64,000 nt of DNA from an uncultured Eubacteriales bacterium (GCA_903835065.1 CAILLO010000001.1:124001-188000); one strand, 5' to 3'. Positions 35,945 to 45,308 are shown, numbered from the stretch's first letter. A program made the numbers and translations. The notes: generated by a model not told the origin, from the letters alone.

Positions 35945-37861
35945 TCAGTTCCTGGCGTCCGGAACCGTCGGCGCACCCTCGGCGCGACGGATCAGGATGC
36001 CGGACAGGGGTGGAAGCGTGCAGTCGATGCTGAAGGGCTGTCCGCCGGCGGGGACCGGCTCGGCCTCGTAGGACTGGGATGGGCGGCGGTTCCCGAGATA
36101 GTCGCTTCCACCGTAGAGGGAGGCGTCGGAGTCGAGGACCACGCGGTACGTACCGCCGGTCGGCACTCCGATCCGATAGGAATCGAACGGCCCGGTGAGG
36201 AGGTTGAGGGCGGCGACGGTGACGTCCGAGGGGTCCCTCCCCTTGCGGAGGAAGGCGACGACCGAATGTTCCGCGTCATTGACGGACAGCCAGGAGAACC
36301 CCTCCCAGGAATCGTCGACCTCGTGGAGCGAAGGCTCGTGACGATAGACGAGGTTCAGGTCCCGGACGAAGCGCTGGATTCCCGAATGGATCGGGTACGC
36401 GAGCAGGAACCACTCGAGGGACTCGTAGAAGCGCCATTCGATGAACTGCCCGAACTCCGCGCCCATGAAGAGCAGCTTGGCGCCCGGGTGCGCGTACATG
36501 GCGACGTACATCGCCCGCAGCGCGGCGGCCTTCTGCCAGTTGTCGCCCGGCATGCGGCCGATCAGCGAATGCTTTCCGTGCACGACCTCGTCGTGGGAGA
36601 GCGGCAGGATGAACTTCTCGGAGAATGCGTAGACCATCGAGAACGTCAGCTGGTCGTGGTGCCAGCGCCGGTGTGCATAGTCCCGGGCGTGGTAGTCGAG
36701 CGAGTCGTGCATCCAGCCCATGTTCCATTTGTGCGTGAATCCGAGGCCGCCGCACTCCGTGGGGTGCGTCACCTTCGGCCAGGCCGTCGACTCCTCGGCG
36801 ATCCGCAGCACGCCCGGGAATCGCTCCGCCATGACGCGGTTGAATTCCTGCAGGAACGACACGGCCTCGAGGTTCTCGACGCCGCCGTACTGGTTCGGGG
36901 AGAATTCGGTCCGCCCGTAGTTGCGGTAGAGCATGCTCGACACCGCGTCGACGCGGAGCCCGTCGGCGTGGAACACGTCCATCCAGAACACGGCGCTCGA
37001 AAGGAGGAAGGAGCGGACCTCTGCGCGGCCGAAGTCGAAGACCAGCGTCCCCCACTCCTTGTGCTCGCCGAGCCGCGGGTCCTCGTATTCGTAGGTGCAC
37101 GAGCCGTCGAACCGGGCGAGACCGTGGGCGTCGCGCGGGAAGTGTCCCGGCACCCAGTCGAGGATCACGCCGATTCCGAGCGAGTGCAGGTGGTCCACGA
37201 AATAGCGGAAGTCGTCGGGAGTACCAAAGCGGCTCGTGGCGCTGAAGAAGCCGGTCACCTGGTATCCCCAGGAATCGTCGAGGGGGTGTTCCATCACGGG
37301 CATCAGCTCGACGTGCGTGAACCCCATCCCGGAGACGTACTCCCCGAGCCGGTGGGCCAGCGTTCGGTAGTCGAGCACCGTGCCGTCGTCGTTGCGCCGC
37401 CAGGAGCCGAGGTGCACCTCGTAGATCAGCAGGGGTCCGGCACGCTTCTTCGCGCGGTCTTCCAGGAAGACGCCGTCGTGCCACTCGTACGAAGGGAAAT
37501 CGTACAGGATGCTGGCATTCGCGGGCCTCGTCTCGCAGTGCACGGCCATGGGGTCGGTCTTCTCGAAGGAGGAGCCGTCCGGGCCGACGAGCTGGTAGCG
37601 GTAGCGGTTCCAGCTACGGGCCGCCGCGACCGTCCCCGTCCAGATCCCGGTCGAGCCGAGGGCCGAAAGGCGGTCCTGTCCGGCCGTCCATCCGTTGAAT
37701 TCGCCGACGACCGATACGGAGCGGGCGCGCGGTGCCCAGACGGAGAAGGCGTATCCGTCTTCCTCGGAGGCGCCGGTCCTTCGGGACCCGAGCAGGCGGT
37801 AGCACATGCAGTCGGTTCCCTGGTTGAAGAGGTAGGCCTGGGTGATCCAGTCGTCCGGCAC
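35945..37861 (-). CDS. glgB: 1,4-alpha-glucan branching enzyme
   Basis: GH13 enzyme making alpha-1,6 branches; 638 residues. An N-terminal CBM48 domain ([20 protein letters not shown], about residues 38-57) precedes the barrel; catalytic residues lie in [10 protein letters not shown] (Asp305), AEEST (355-359) and [10 protein letters not shown]. It lacks the longer N1 domain of the E. coli enzyme. The start is GTG with GAGGGG upstream. It is the first gene of the glgB-glgC-glgD-glgA-GH13 operon. Confidence 0.96.
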   Translation of the reverse strand: MPDDWITQAYLFNQGTDCMCYRLLGSRRTGASEEDGYAFSVWAPRARSVSVVGEFNGWTAGQDRLSALGSTGIWTGTVAAARSWNRYRYQLVGPDGSSFEKTDPMAVHCETRPANASILYDFPSYEWHDGVFLEDRAKKRAGPLLIYEVHLGSWRRNDDGTVLDYRTLAHRLGEYVSGMGFTHVELMPVMEHPLDDSWGYQVTGFFSATSRFGTPDDFRYFVDHLHSLGIGVILDWVPGHFPRDAHGLARFDGSCTYEYEDPRLGEHKEWGTLVFDFGRAEVRSFLLSSAVFWMDVFHADGLRVDAVSSMLYRNYGRTEFSPNQYGGVENLEAVSFLQEFNRVMAERFPGVLRIAEESTAWPKVTHPTECGGLGFTHKWNMGWMHDSLDYHARDYAHRRWHHDQLTFSMVYAFSEKFILPLSHDEVVHGKHSLIGRMPGDNWQKAAALRAMYVAMYAHPGAKLLFMGAEFGQFIEWRFYESLEWFLLAYPIHSGIQRFVRDLNLVYRHEPSLHEVDDSWEGFSWLSVNDAEHSVVAFLRKGRDPSDVTVAALNLLTGPFDSYRIGVPTGGTYRVVLDSDASLYGGSDYLGNRRPSQSYEAEPVPAGGQPFSIDCTLPPLSGILIRRAEGAPTVPDARN

Positions 37862-37900
37862 GGATTCGCCCCCTCGCCGCGCTCTGGAGCGCTTTTCTCC

Positions 37901-37906
37901 ATTATA
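37901..37906 (-). promoter_or_regulatory. -10 box of the glycogen operon
   Basis: TATAAT on the minus strand, 39 bases before the glgB start. Only a weak -35 (ATTCTT) is seen. The upstream terminator of the oxidoreductase operon lies directly next to it. Confidence 0.55.
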
Positions 37907-37920
37907 TCGGTATTCGGTCG

Positions 37921-37952
37921 ATAAAGAATCTCCCCGGTTGTCGCCGGGGAGA
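37921..37952 (-). terminator. terminator of the 2-oxoacid oxidoreductase operon
   Basis: Stem 37929-37937 with 37944-37952 (TCTCCCCGG and its complement, six-base loop), followed on the minus strand by TTCTTTATC. The T-tract is imperfect. Confidence 0.7.
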
Positions 37953-37960
37953 CGGAACGG

Positions 37961-38503
37961 TCATTTCGGTGCGGCGGAGCGTCCGAGATCGAAGGCCTTC
38001 ATCTCTTCGGGAATCAGCCCGTGTTTCGATTTCGGCAGGATCTCGGACAGGGCCCTTTCGAAGCTGTCGCGCCGGAATCCTCCGGTCGTCTCGGAGACGG
38101 CTCCGAGGAGGATCACTCCCGCGAAGGTCATGTTGCCCATCGCGGAGGCCGTCTGCGACGCCTCGATCGCGATGACTCCGACATCGGCACGCGTCGGGTC
38201 CTCGGGGACCAGGGTGCGGTCGAGTACGATCCAGCCGCCCGGCCGGACCATCCCCTCGAACTTCTCGAGAGACGGGCCGTTCAGCGCGACGAGGCAGTCG
38301 CATTCGTTCAGGACCGGCGACCCGATCGGCTCGTCGGCGACGATCACGTGGCAGTTGGCGGTGCCGCCGCGCATCTCGGGGCCGTACGACGGCAGCCAGG
38401 AGACTTCGTGGCCTTCGAGCAAGCCCGCGGCCGCGACGAGGCGGCCAGCGGAAAGGACGCCCTGGCCGCCGAAGCCCGCGAGGACGATCTCCAGCGACTT
38501 CAC
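37961..38503 (-). CDS. 2-oxoacid:ferredoxin oxidoreductase, gamma subunit
   Basis: The 180-residue gamma subunit of a four-subunit 2-oxoacid:ferredoxin oxidoreductase. Diagnostic sequence: VLAGFGGQGVLSAGRL at the start, SYGPEMRGGTANCHVIV and DRTLVP. The start is GTG at 38503 in a GTGA overlap with the beta gene, with GGAGGTGGAG upstream. It is the last gene of the unit, followed by a terminator. Confidence 0.92.
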   Translation of the reverse strand: MKSLEIVLAGFGGQGVLSAGRLVAAAGLLEGHEVSWLPSYGPEMRGGTANCHVIVADEPIGSPVLNECDCLVALNGPSLEKFEGMVRPGGWIVLDRTLVPEDPTRADVGVIAIEASQTASAMGNMTFAGVILLGAVSETTGGFRRDSFERALSEILPKSKHGLIPEEMKAFDLGRSAAPK

Positions 38504-39252
38504 GTCTCCACCTCCAGGTCGGCGCCCCGGAAGACGCCCAGCGGATACTGCGCGGTCATCGCGGAATCGACCCACTGGAGGGACTCCACCGGAGACTTGC
38601 CCCAGTTGGTCGGACAGGTCGACAGGACTTCGACCAGCGAGAAGCCGAGTCCCTTCTTCTGGACGAGGAACGCCTTGCGGATCGCCTTCTTCGCGGCCCG
38701 GATCCCCTTGATCGAGGTGACCGAGACGCGTTCCACGTAGACGGCGCCGCGCAGCGTCGCGAGCATCTCGCAGACGTTGATCGGGTATCCCTGCGTGGCC
38801 GCGTCGCGGCCGAAGGGCGAGGTCGTCGTGACCTGGCCGAGCAGCGTCGTCGGGGCCATCTGGCCGGACGTCATGCCGTAGATCGCGTTGTTCACGAAGA
38901 TCGTCGTGATCTTCTCGCCGCGGGCCGCAGCATGGACGATCTCGGCGGTGCCGATCGCGGCGAGGTCGCCGTCCCCCTGGTACGTGAAGACGGTGGCGTC
39001 CGGAAGCACGCGCTTGATGCCGGTCGCGACGGCGGGCGCCCGGCCGTGGGCCGCCTGCTGCATGTCGCAGGCGAAGTATTCGTAGTTGTTGTACGTGCAG
39101 CCGACCGGGGAGACGCCGACCGTCGAATCGAGCAGGCCGAGTTCGACGAGGACTTCCGCGACAAGCTTGTGCACGATGCCGTGCGTGCAGCCCGGGCAGT
39201 AGTGGAACGGGACGTCGAGCAGTCCCTGGGTCCTCTGGTAGACGAGCGCCAT
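38500..39252 (-). CDS. 2-oxoacid:ferredoxin oxidoreductase, beta (TPP-binding) subunit
   Basis: A 250-residue TPP subunit. YCPGCTHG opens the domain, GVSPVGCTYNN follows, and the TPP motif runs from GDGDLAAIG to NNAIYGMT. It lacks its own 4Fe-4S ferredoxin domain, as in the four-subunit VOR/KOR type; the separate ferredoxin subunit is encoded upstream. The start at 39252 follows GGGGAAGTGACG, and the gene lies 2 bp after the alpha subunit's stop. Confidence 0.93.
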   Translation of the reverse strand: MALVYQRTQGLLDVPFHYCPGCTHGIVHKLVAEVLVELGLLDSTVGVSPVGCTYNNYEYFACDMQQAAHGRAPAVATGIKRVLPDATVFTYQGDGDLAAIGTAEIVHAAARGEKITTIFVNNAIYGMTSGQMAPTTLLGQVTTTSPFGRDAATQGYPINVCEMLATLRGAVYVERVSVTSIKGIRAAKKAIRKAFLVQKKGLGFSLVEVLSTCPTNWGKSPVESLQWVDSAMTAQYPLGVFRGADLEVET

Positions 39253-39254
39253 CG

Positions 39255-40331
39255 TCACTTCCCCCCTTCGCCGCGCACAATCGCGCGGATCGTGTCGAGG
39301 ATCTCCCGCTGGGTCGGGAGCATGCCGCCCATGCGGCCGTGGAAATGGACGGGCTTGCGGCCGTTCACGGCGAGACGGACGTCCTCGACCATCTGGCCGG
39401 CGTTGAGCTCGACGGAGAGGAAGGCCTTGACGCTCTCCCGTTCCGCGGCTTCGGCGACGATCTTCGTGGGGAACGGCCACAGCGTGATCGGCCGGATCAG
39501 TCCGACGCGGATTCCCTCGTCGGCGGCCATGCGGACCACGTTCTTCACGATCCGGGCCGGCGTGCCGAAGGCGGTGACGACGATGTCGGCACCCTCGAGA
39601 CCCACCGTCTCGCAGCGCACCTCGTTGCGCTCGATCTCGGCGTACTTGGCCTGGAGCTTGAGGTTGTGCGTCTCGAGGATTTCCGGATCGATGTAGATCG
39701 AGGTGATCACGTTGTGGGGGCGCTGGCCCTTCGTCCCGGTCGTCGCCCAGTCCTTCGTGGCGGGGCGGGGCGCGTCGTCCTCGCGGTAGAGGACGGGCTC
39801 CATCATCTGTCCGAGCGTGCCGTCCGCGAGAATCAGGCAGAGGACGCGGTAGCGGTCGGCCAGCGCGAAGGCGTCGACGGTGAGCTCGTAGAGCTCCTGG
39901 ACGGAAGCCGGCGCGAGGACGAGGTTGCGATAGTCGCCGTGTCCGCCGCCCTTGGTCGCCTGGAAGTAGTCGCCCTGCGCGGGCAGGATTCCGCCGAGGC
40001 CGGGTCCGCAGCGCTCGACGTTGACGACGACGCAGGGCAGTTCGGCGCCCGCGATATAGGAGAAGCCCTCCTGCTTGAGGCTGATGCCGGGGCTCGAGGA
40101 GGTCGTCATCGCGCGGGCGCCTGCGCCCGCCGCGCCGTAGACCATGCTGATCGCGGCGATCTCGCTCTCGGCCTGCACGAAGACGCCGCCGACGTCGCGC
40201 ATGCGCTTCGCCATGTAATGGGAGATCTCGGTCTGCGGGGTGATCGGATATCCGAAGTAATGGCGGCAGCCGGCGCGGATCGCGGCTTCCGCGATCGCCT
40301 CGTTGCCCTTCATCAGGATCCGGTTCGACAA
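39255..40331 (-). CDS. vorB: 2-oxoacid:ferredoxin oxidoreductase, alpha subunit (VorB-like)
   Basis: A 358-residue alpha subunit with MKGNEAIAEAAIRAG, GYPITPQTEI, SSSPGISLKQEG and ADGTLGQMMEP, most like the clostridial 3-methyl-2-oxobutanoate (branched-chain) type, although 2-oxoglutarate cannot be excluded. The start is TTG at 40331, eight bases after GGGGAG; nearby GTG and ATG codons have poor spacing. Products would be branched acyl-CoAs and reduced ferredoxin. The nearby ilvE transaminase could feed it. Confidence 0.9.
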   Translation of the reverse strand: MSNRILMKGNEAIAEAAIRAGCRHYFGYPITPQTEISHYMAKRMRDVGGVFVQAESEIAAISMVYGAAGAGARAMTTSSSPGISLKQEGFSYIAGAELPCVVVNVERCGPGLGGILPAQGDYFQATKGGGHGDYRNLVLAPASVQELYELTVDAFALADRYRVLCLILADGTLGQMMEPVLYREDDAPRPATKDWATTGTKGQRPHNVITSIYIDPEILETHNLKLQAKYAEIERNEVRCETVGLEGADIVVTAFGTPARIVKNVVRMAADEGIRVGLIRPITLWPFPTKIVAEAAERESVKAFLSVELNAGQMVEDVRLAVNGRKPVHFHGRMGGMLPTQREILDTIRAIVRGEGGK

Positions 40332-40348
40332 GCGGCCCACTCCCCTTC

Positions 40349-40555
40349 CTACTTCTCGACTTCGATGACGCTGTCGGGGCAGATGACCGCGCAGAACGCG
40401 CACCCGATGCACTTGTCCATCTCGTCCACGCCCGCGGGGTGGAATCCCTTGCAGTTCAGGACGTCCTCCCGGAGGAGGATGATCTTCTTCGGGCAGACGG
40501 AGATGCAGAGGCTGCATCCCTTGCAGCGGTCCTCCCGGAATTCGACTCTCGGCAT
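40349..40555 (-). CDS. 2-oxoacid:ferredoxin oxidoreductase, delta (2[4Fe-4S] ferredoxin) subunit
   Basis: A 68-residue ferredoxin with two clusters: CKGCSLCISVCP (about residues 11-22) and CIGCAFCAVICP (about 49-60). It carries electrons from the TPP subunit to soluble ferredoxin. The start at 40555 is eight bases after GGAGG; an in-frame ATG 15 bases earlier overlaps that ribosome site. It is the first gene of the unit (delta, alpha, beta, gamma). Confidence 0.94.
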   Translation of the reverse strand: MPRVEFREDRCKGCSLCISVCPKKIILLREDVLNCKGFHPAGVDEMDKCIGCAFCAVICPDSVIEVEK

Positions 40556-40623
40556 GTGTCGGGCCTCCATCCTCGGTCGCCGGGGTCGGTCCGGCGCCGC
40601 TTCGGGTTTCGATGTCTCGTACC

Positions 40624-40629
40624 ATTATA
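40624..40629 (-). promoter_or_regulatory. -10 box of the 2-oxoacid oxidoreductase operon
   Basis: TATAAT on the minus strand, within TGAGTATAATGG, 68 bases before the ferredoxin-subunit start. No clear -35. Confidence 0.5.
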
Positions 40630-40667
40630 CTCATCGCGTCCGCGATTTCCATCGCCGCGCGGGAGGG

Positions 40668-41411
40668 TCAGGCGTGCCTCGGATCCTCCTCGTAAGGGTA
40701 GCGGAGCAGGCGCTCCATCCGGAGCAGCGGCGTGCCGTCGGGCAGCGCGTCGCGCCATTCGATCGGCACGTGCTCCGACACCGCGGCGGCGAAGGCGACC
40801 GGGATTCCGCTGGTCCGGGACGCCTCCCCCAGCGTGGGCAGCGAGTCGAGCAGCATCCGGGCGTCGCTGTAGCCGAGCAGGTTGGTGTTGTCGACGAACC
40901 CGTCGATCGGGAGACCGGCGGCGGCCGAGAGCTCCGCGGCCATCGCGGAGATGCGCTCGGCGTCCGCCGTGAAGGGCCGGTTGCAGTTGACGACCATCAG
41001 CACGACGACGTCGGGACCGGAGAGCCGGCTACGGAAGGAGGAGACGACGCGAGCGCCCATGTCCTCCCCGCCGATGTCGAGCACGGCGGAACCGGTTCCG
41101 TCGAAGACCGACATCACTTCGGCCGGCACGGCCGGGACGTCGACGTTGGTGCCCGCCGTGGAAGGGGCGACCACGCGGACGCCGGACGCCTCGAGCCTTG
41201 CGCGGGCGTCCGCGGAGCGGAAGTAGGGGTTGATCGTGTCGAGGTCGACCAGCGTGACGTCGTCGGATCCCTGGCGCAGCCGCAGCGCGAGGTTCACGGC
41301 CACTTCTGACTTGCCGCTGCCGTAGGCTCCGAGTACGACGAGGACCCGCGCGGCTTCGGTTCGGCCGCCGGGTCCCGGCAGGAACGGTCTGGAATCGGAT
41401 GACATCCTCAT
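40668..41411 (-). CDS. P-loop ATP/GTP-binding protein
   Basis: A 247-residue protein with a Walker A GAYGSGKSE near residue 28 and a switch-like LVDLDTINPYFRS, as in MinD/CobQ-type NTPases; LDIGGEDMGARVV looks like Walker B. I do not recognise a defined function. Similar genes are found beside 2-oxoacid:ferredoxin oxidoreductase genes in clostridia, so a maturation or regulatory role for the complex is possible (inference). The first ATG is only six bases after a TATAAT box; a second ATG lies two codons on. Confidence 0.8.
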   Translation of the reverse strand: MRMSSDSRPFLPGPGGRTEAARVLVVLGAYGSGKSEVAVNLALRLRQGSDDVTLVDLDTINPYFRSADARARLEASGVRVVAPSTAGTNVDVPAVPAEVMSVFDGTGSAVLDIGGEDMGARVVSSFRSRLSGPDVVVLMVVNCNRPFTADAERISAMAAELSAAAGLPIDGFVDNTNLLGYSDARMLLDSLPTLGEASRTSGIPVAFAAAVSEHVPIEWRDALPDGTPLLRMERLLRYPYEEDPRHA

Positions 41412-41417
41412 GGGGCG

Positions 41418-41423
41418 ATTATA
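41418..41423 (-). promoter_or_regulatory. -10 box immediately upstream of the P-loop gene
   Basis: TATAAT on the minus strand with only six bases (41412-41417) to the first ATG, which implies a leaderless or nearly leaderless mRNA. Confidence 0.5.
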
Positions 41424-41518
41424 GCATGAGGGAGGCGGTCCGTCGGTTGCGCCCCTCGCTCCGCTATGCTAAAAGTGGGTAGGGCTCCGGCACGAGTCGG
41501 CGCACGGAGGAGGCTTCC

Positions 41519-42775
41519 ATGACCCTCATCGCGACGAAGAACACGAAGTTCCTGGTCCTCCTCGGCGATGGGATGGCCGACCTGCCCGTCCCCGAACTCG
41601 GAGGACGAACGCCTCTCCAGGCCGCGCGGAAGCCGGTGCTCGACGCCCTCGCCCGACGTTCGGTCTGCGGGATGGTCCGCACGGTGCCCGAAGGGATGCC
41701 GCCGGGCAGCGACACGGCCAACATGTCCGTCATGGGTTACGACTCTCGTCTGTACTACACGGGGCGGTCCCCCATCGAGGCCGTCAGCATGGGCATCCGG
41801 CTCGCGGACGACGACGTCGCCTTCCGATGCAACCTCGTGACCCTCTCCGGCGAGCCGGCCTACGCGGACCGCACGATGATCGACTACTCCTCCGACGAGA
41901 TCCCGACCGACGTCGCGGCGGAATTGATCCGCGAGGTCGAGCGGCGGCTCGGCGGCGACGGCGTTTCCTTCTACACGGGAAAGAGCTACCGGCATTGCAT
42001 GGTCTGGAGCGGTGGGCCGCTGGAGACGCGCTTGACTCCGCCTCACGACATCCTGACCCGACGGATCGCCGCCTACCTTCCGGAAGGCCCCGGCTCGGAG
42101 CGGATCCGGATCCTCATGGAGACCTCCGCGGGCTTTCTCGAGGAACTGCCGGCCAACCGGGCGCGCGTCGCCGCCGGACACCGTCCCGCCAATTCGGTCT
42201 GGATCTGGGGACAGGGGACGCGACCGAAAGTCCCGCCTCTCGCCGACCGCTACCCGCTCCGCGGGTCGGTGATTTCCGCGGTCGACCTCGTCAAGGGTCT
42301 CGGAATCTGCGCCGGCCTCCGCGTCGTCGAGGTCCCCGGCGCGACCGGCACGCTCGACACCGACTTCGAAGGCAAGGCCGCCGCCGCGATCGCCGAGTTC
42401 GCTTCGGGCCAGGATTACGTCTATCTCCACGTCGAGGCTCCGGACGAGTGCGGCCACCGGCACGAGGTCGACGGCAAGGTCCGGTCGATCGAGTGCATCG
42501 ACGGCCGCGTCGCCGCTCCCCTCCTCGACTGGCTCGAGCGCAACCGCGTCGCGACCGGCGAGGAATACCGCGTCCTCGTCCTGCCCGACCACCCGACGCC
42601 GCTCGCGCTTAGGACGCACACGAGCGACCCGGTCCCCTTCCTGCTCTTTGCGAGCGACCGGGTCGGGACGGAGCGCGCCGCTACGGCGTACGATGAAGAA
42701 GCGTGCGCCCGCACCGGCTGCTTCGTCGCCGAGGGGCACACGCTGTTCGGGTCGTTCGTCGAAGGGACGCTATAG
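41519..42775 (+). CDS. apgM: 2,3-bisphosphoglycerate-independent phosphoglycerate mutase, archaeal type
   Basis: Glycolytic interconversion of 3- and 2-phosphoglycerate by an alkaline-phosphatase-fold metalloenzyme; 418 residues. Motifs: LLGDGMADLPV, PPGSDTANMSVMGYD with the serine nucleophile, GKSYRHCMVW, HVEAPDECGHRHE and LPDHPTPL. It is the archaeal/ApgM family, not GpmI, also found in many clostridia. GGAGGAGG precedes ATG. Its TAG stop lies in the left copy of a 15-bp direct repeat that bounds a small inverted-repeat element. Confidence 0.95.
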   Translation: MTLIATKNTKFLVLLGDGMADLPVPELGGRTPLQAARKPVLDALARRSVCGMVRTVPEGMPPGSDTANMSVMGYDSRLYYTGRSPIEAVSMGIRLADDDVAFRCNLVTLSGEPAYADRTMIDYSSDEIPTDVAAELIREVERRLGGDGVSFYTGKSYRHCMVWSGGPLETRLTPPHDILTRRIAAYLPEGPGSERIRILMETSAGFLEELPANRARVAAGHRPANSVWIWGQGTRPKVPPLADRYPLRGSVISAVDLVKGLGICAGLRVVEVPGATGTLDTDFEGKAAAAIAEFASGQDYVYLHVEAPDECGHRHEVDGKVRSIECIDGRVAAPLLDWLERNRVATGEEYRVLVLPDHPTPLALRTHTSDPVPFLLFASDRVGTERAATAYDEEACARTGCFVAEGHTLFGSFVEGTL

Positions 42776-42906
42776 TTCCGCGCGTCTTTCCAGCGGGACG
42801 TTCCATGTGCGATGCCGGTTCGGCACTACGGAGCTACCCTCGTGCCCAGCGGGCACTCGCCCGCTCCGGGAACGTCCGGACGCTGGAAAGCCGCTATAGT
42901 TCCGCG
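42768..42906. repeat. 124-bp inverted-repeat insertion with a 15-bp direct repeat (MITE-like)
   Basis: A perfect 15-bp direct repeat, CGCTATAGTTCCGCG, occurs at 42768-42782 and 42892-42906. Just inside, CTTTCCAGCG + GGACGTTCC (42786-42804) is the inverse of 42869-42890 apart from a 3-base insertion. The middle has competing hairpins: GTGCCC-AGC-GGGCAC (42842-42856) and GCGGGC-ACTC-GCCCGC (42849-42864). Removing one repeat copy and the interior would leave apgM and mutS2 stop codons directly abutting in CTATAG. No T-tract, so not an ordinary terminator. No open reading frame of note. Confidence 0.75.
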
Positions 42907-45308
42907 ATCGTGACGCCGCTGTCGCCTTCGCCGTAGGCCCCGGCACGCCACTTCCGCACGCGGCGGTCGCTCTTCAGCATCTGCTGGACCGCGGAGCGAA
43001 GCGCCCCGGTCCCCTTCCCGTGCACGATGCGCACGGACTCCAGTCCGGCGAGCACCGCGTCGTCCAGATACCGGTCGAGGACCTGCGTCGCCTCGTCCAC
43101 GGTCATCCCGAGCAGCTGGACTTCGCCGTTCATGTTCATTCGGCGGGACATCGCGATCTCGCCCGCTCCGGAACGGCCCATCGTACCGGTCGCCCTCGTT
43201 CCGCGCTTCGCGGGCTGCGCGGGGCGGGATCCAGGGAGGCGGAGCGACGCCGCAGGCACGTTGACGCGCATCGACCCGTTCGTGAGCAGGCAGTTTCCCT
43301 TCGCGTCGGGTGCGGAGGCAAGCCGTCCCGTCATGTCCAGCGCCGGAGCGTAGTATTCGGAGCCGACGACGAGCCGTTCCGGAACGCCTTCGCCCGGCGC
43401 GTTCTCGAGCGTCGCGCGCCCGATCTGCTCCTCGATGCCGGACAGCCGCGCGCGCAGCGTGCGGCGCATGTCGTCGGCGAGAGACTTGGCTTCCCGCGCG
43501 TCCTCGGTCTGGATCGCCTCCTTGAGAGAGGACAGCACCTTGTCGACTTCGCCGACCGCCTCGTCGAGCCAGGCGCGCGCCTCCTCCCTCGCCTTCGCGA
43601 GGATCGTGTTGCGCTTCTCCTCCAGCTGGCGCCGCAGCTCCGAAGCCTTCGCGGACTCCTCGGCCGCGCCCGCCCGCAGGGATTCCGCTTCCCGCAGCGC
43701 GCGGTCGGCCTCGACGCGGCTCCGCTCGAGCCGCTCGACCAGCGCTTCGAACGCGATGCCCTCGTCCGTCAGGAAGGTGCGGGCCTTCTCGATGATGGTC
43801 GAGGAAAGTCCGAGGCGGCTCGAGATGATGAAGGCGTTGCTGACGCCGGGCACGCCGATCAGAATCCGGTAGGTCGGGCGCAGGGTCTCCGGGTCGAACT
43901 CGCAGCATGCGTTCTCGACACCCGCGGTGCGGAGGGCGTAGCCCTTCAGCTCCTTGTAGTGCGTCGTCGCGACCGTCGTGCAGCCCTTCTCGCGGAGATG
44001 GTCCAGGACGGCCATGGCGAGCGCGGCGCCCTCCGAGGGGTCGGTCCCGGAACCCAGCTCGTCGACGAGGACCAGGCAGGACGGCTGGGCCGCCTCGCTG
44101 ATGCGGACGAGCGTGCGCATGTGGGAGGAGAACGTGCTCAGGTCCTGTTCGATGCTCTGCTCGTCTCCGATGTCGGCGAGGACCTTGCGGAACACCGAGA
44201 TCTCGGAGCCGTGGCGGACCGGGACATGGAGCCCGGACATGGCCATCAGCGTGAAGAGCCCGCAGGTCTTGAGCGATACGGTCTTCCCCCCCGTGTTCGG
44301 GCCGGTGACGACCAGCGTGTCGTAGGTCGTGCCGATCGCGAAGTCGATGGGGACGACGCGGTCCTTCGGGATCAACGGATGCCGCGCCGATTTCAGGCGG
44401 ATGCGGCCGACAGCGTTGATCTCGGGGGGCGTCGCGTCCTGGACGAGCGACAGCCGGCCCTTGGCGGTCAGAAAATCGATGCGGGCGAGCAGCGCGGCGT
44501 CGTGGCGCAGCAGGTCCTCCTCCGCGGCGACGAGGCCGGAGAGGTGGCGGAGGATGCGGTCGATCTCGTCGCGCTCCTTCACCATGAGTTCGCGGATCCG
44601 GTTGTTGGCCTCGACGACCGCCATGGGCTCGACGAAGAGCGTCGCGCCGCTCGAGGAGGCATCGTGGACGATGCCCGGCACGTCGCCGCGATATTCGGCC
44701 TTGACGGGCACGACGTAGCGGTCGCCGCGCATCGTGACCAGCGATTCCTGCAGTGCCTTGGAGAACTGGGGCGCGCGGATGATGCGTCCGAGACTCTCCT
44801 TGACGTCCGCCTGCGCCTCGCGGATGCGGCGTCGGATGCCCGAAAGCTCGGGACTCGCGTTGTCGAACAGCTCGTCCTCGCCGGCGATGGAGGCGGACAG
44901 CGTCTTCTCGAGCGCCTTGGCGGGCTTGAGGCGTCCGATCGCCGCATAGACCCGGTTGTCGCTGCGGCTGGCCGCGGTGGGCTTCTCCGGCAGGATCGCG
45001 AGCACGCGGTCGACCGTGCGCAGGAACGTCCCGATGCGGAGCAGTTCGCCGCAGACCAGGGTCGCGCCGGCCGATGCGCGGCCGACGGAGGGTCCGATCT
45101 CGGCGATGCCGGAGAGCGGAGGTTCGCCCTTCTCCATCAGAACCGCGACCGAGTCGGTCGTCTCCGCGAGCCGTTCGACGACCTCGACGGCTTCGGTGGA
45201 GGGTTCGAGCGCCGCGCACAGCGCGCGCCCTCCGTCGGAGAACGCGAGCCGCGTCAGTTCGGCGAGGATCTTGTCGTATTCAAGGACTCTGAGGGTCCGC
45301 GGGTCCAT
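42894..45308 (-). CDS. mutS2: endonuclease MutS2
   Basis: An 804-residue MutS homologue that blocks recombination or acts in ribosome rescue in Bacillota. The ATPase core has Walker A TGPNTGGKT (335-343) and LVDELGSGTDPSEG; a long coiled coil covers about 520-630, and a C-terminal Smr nuclease domain (about 725-804) has LLGMTVDEA and VRIVHGKGTGALR. The MutS1 mismatch-recognition domain is absent, as expected. The gene overlaps pgsA's end by 29 bp. Its TAG stop lies in the right copy of the 15-bp repeat. Confidence 0.95.
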   Translation of the reverse strand: MDPRTLRVLEYDKILAELTRLAFSDGGRALCAALEPSTEAVEVVERLAETTDSVAVLMEKGEPPLSGIAEIGPSVGRASAGATLVCGELLRIGTFLRTVDRVLAILPEKPTAASRSDNRVYAAIGRLKPAKALEKTLSASIAGEDELFDNASPELSGIRRRIREAQADVKESLGRIIRAPQFSKALQESLVTMRGDRYVVPVKAEYRGDVPGIVHDASSSGATLFVEPMAVVEANNRIRELMVKERDEIDRILRHLSGLVAAEEDLLRHDAALLARIDFLTAKGRLSLVQDATPPEINAVGRIRLKSARHPLIPKDRVVPIDFAIGTTYDTLVVTGPNTGGKTVSLKTCGLFTLMAMSGLHVPVRHGSEISVFRKVLADIGDEQSIEQDLSTFSSHMRTLVRISEAAQPSCLVLVDELGSGTDPSEGAALAMAVLDHLREKGCTTVATTHYKELKGYALRTAGVENACCEFDPETLRPTYRILIGVPGVSNAFIISSRLGLSSTIIEKARTFLTDEGIAFEALVERLERSRVEADRALREAESLRAGAAEESAKASELRRQLEEKRNTILAKAREEARAWLDEAVGEVDKVLSSLKEAIQTEDAREAKSLADDMRRTLRARLSGIEEQIGRATLENAPGEGVPERLVVGSEYYAPALDMTGRLASAPDAKGNCLLTNGSMRVNVPAASLRLPGSRPAQPAKRGTRATGTMGRSGAGEIAMSRRMNMNGEVQLLGMTVDEATQVLDRYLDDAVLAGLESVRIVHGKGTGALRSAVQQMLKSDRRVRKWRAGAYGEGDSGVTIAEL

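Noticed and set aside
42783-42891. Reading the apgM-mutS2 hairpin as a plain bidirectional terminator
   Set aside because: No T-tract follows the stem on either strand, and a terminator would not explain the flanking 15-bp direct repeat.
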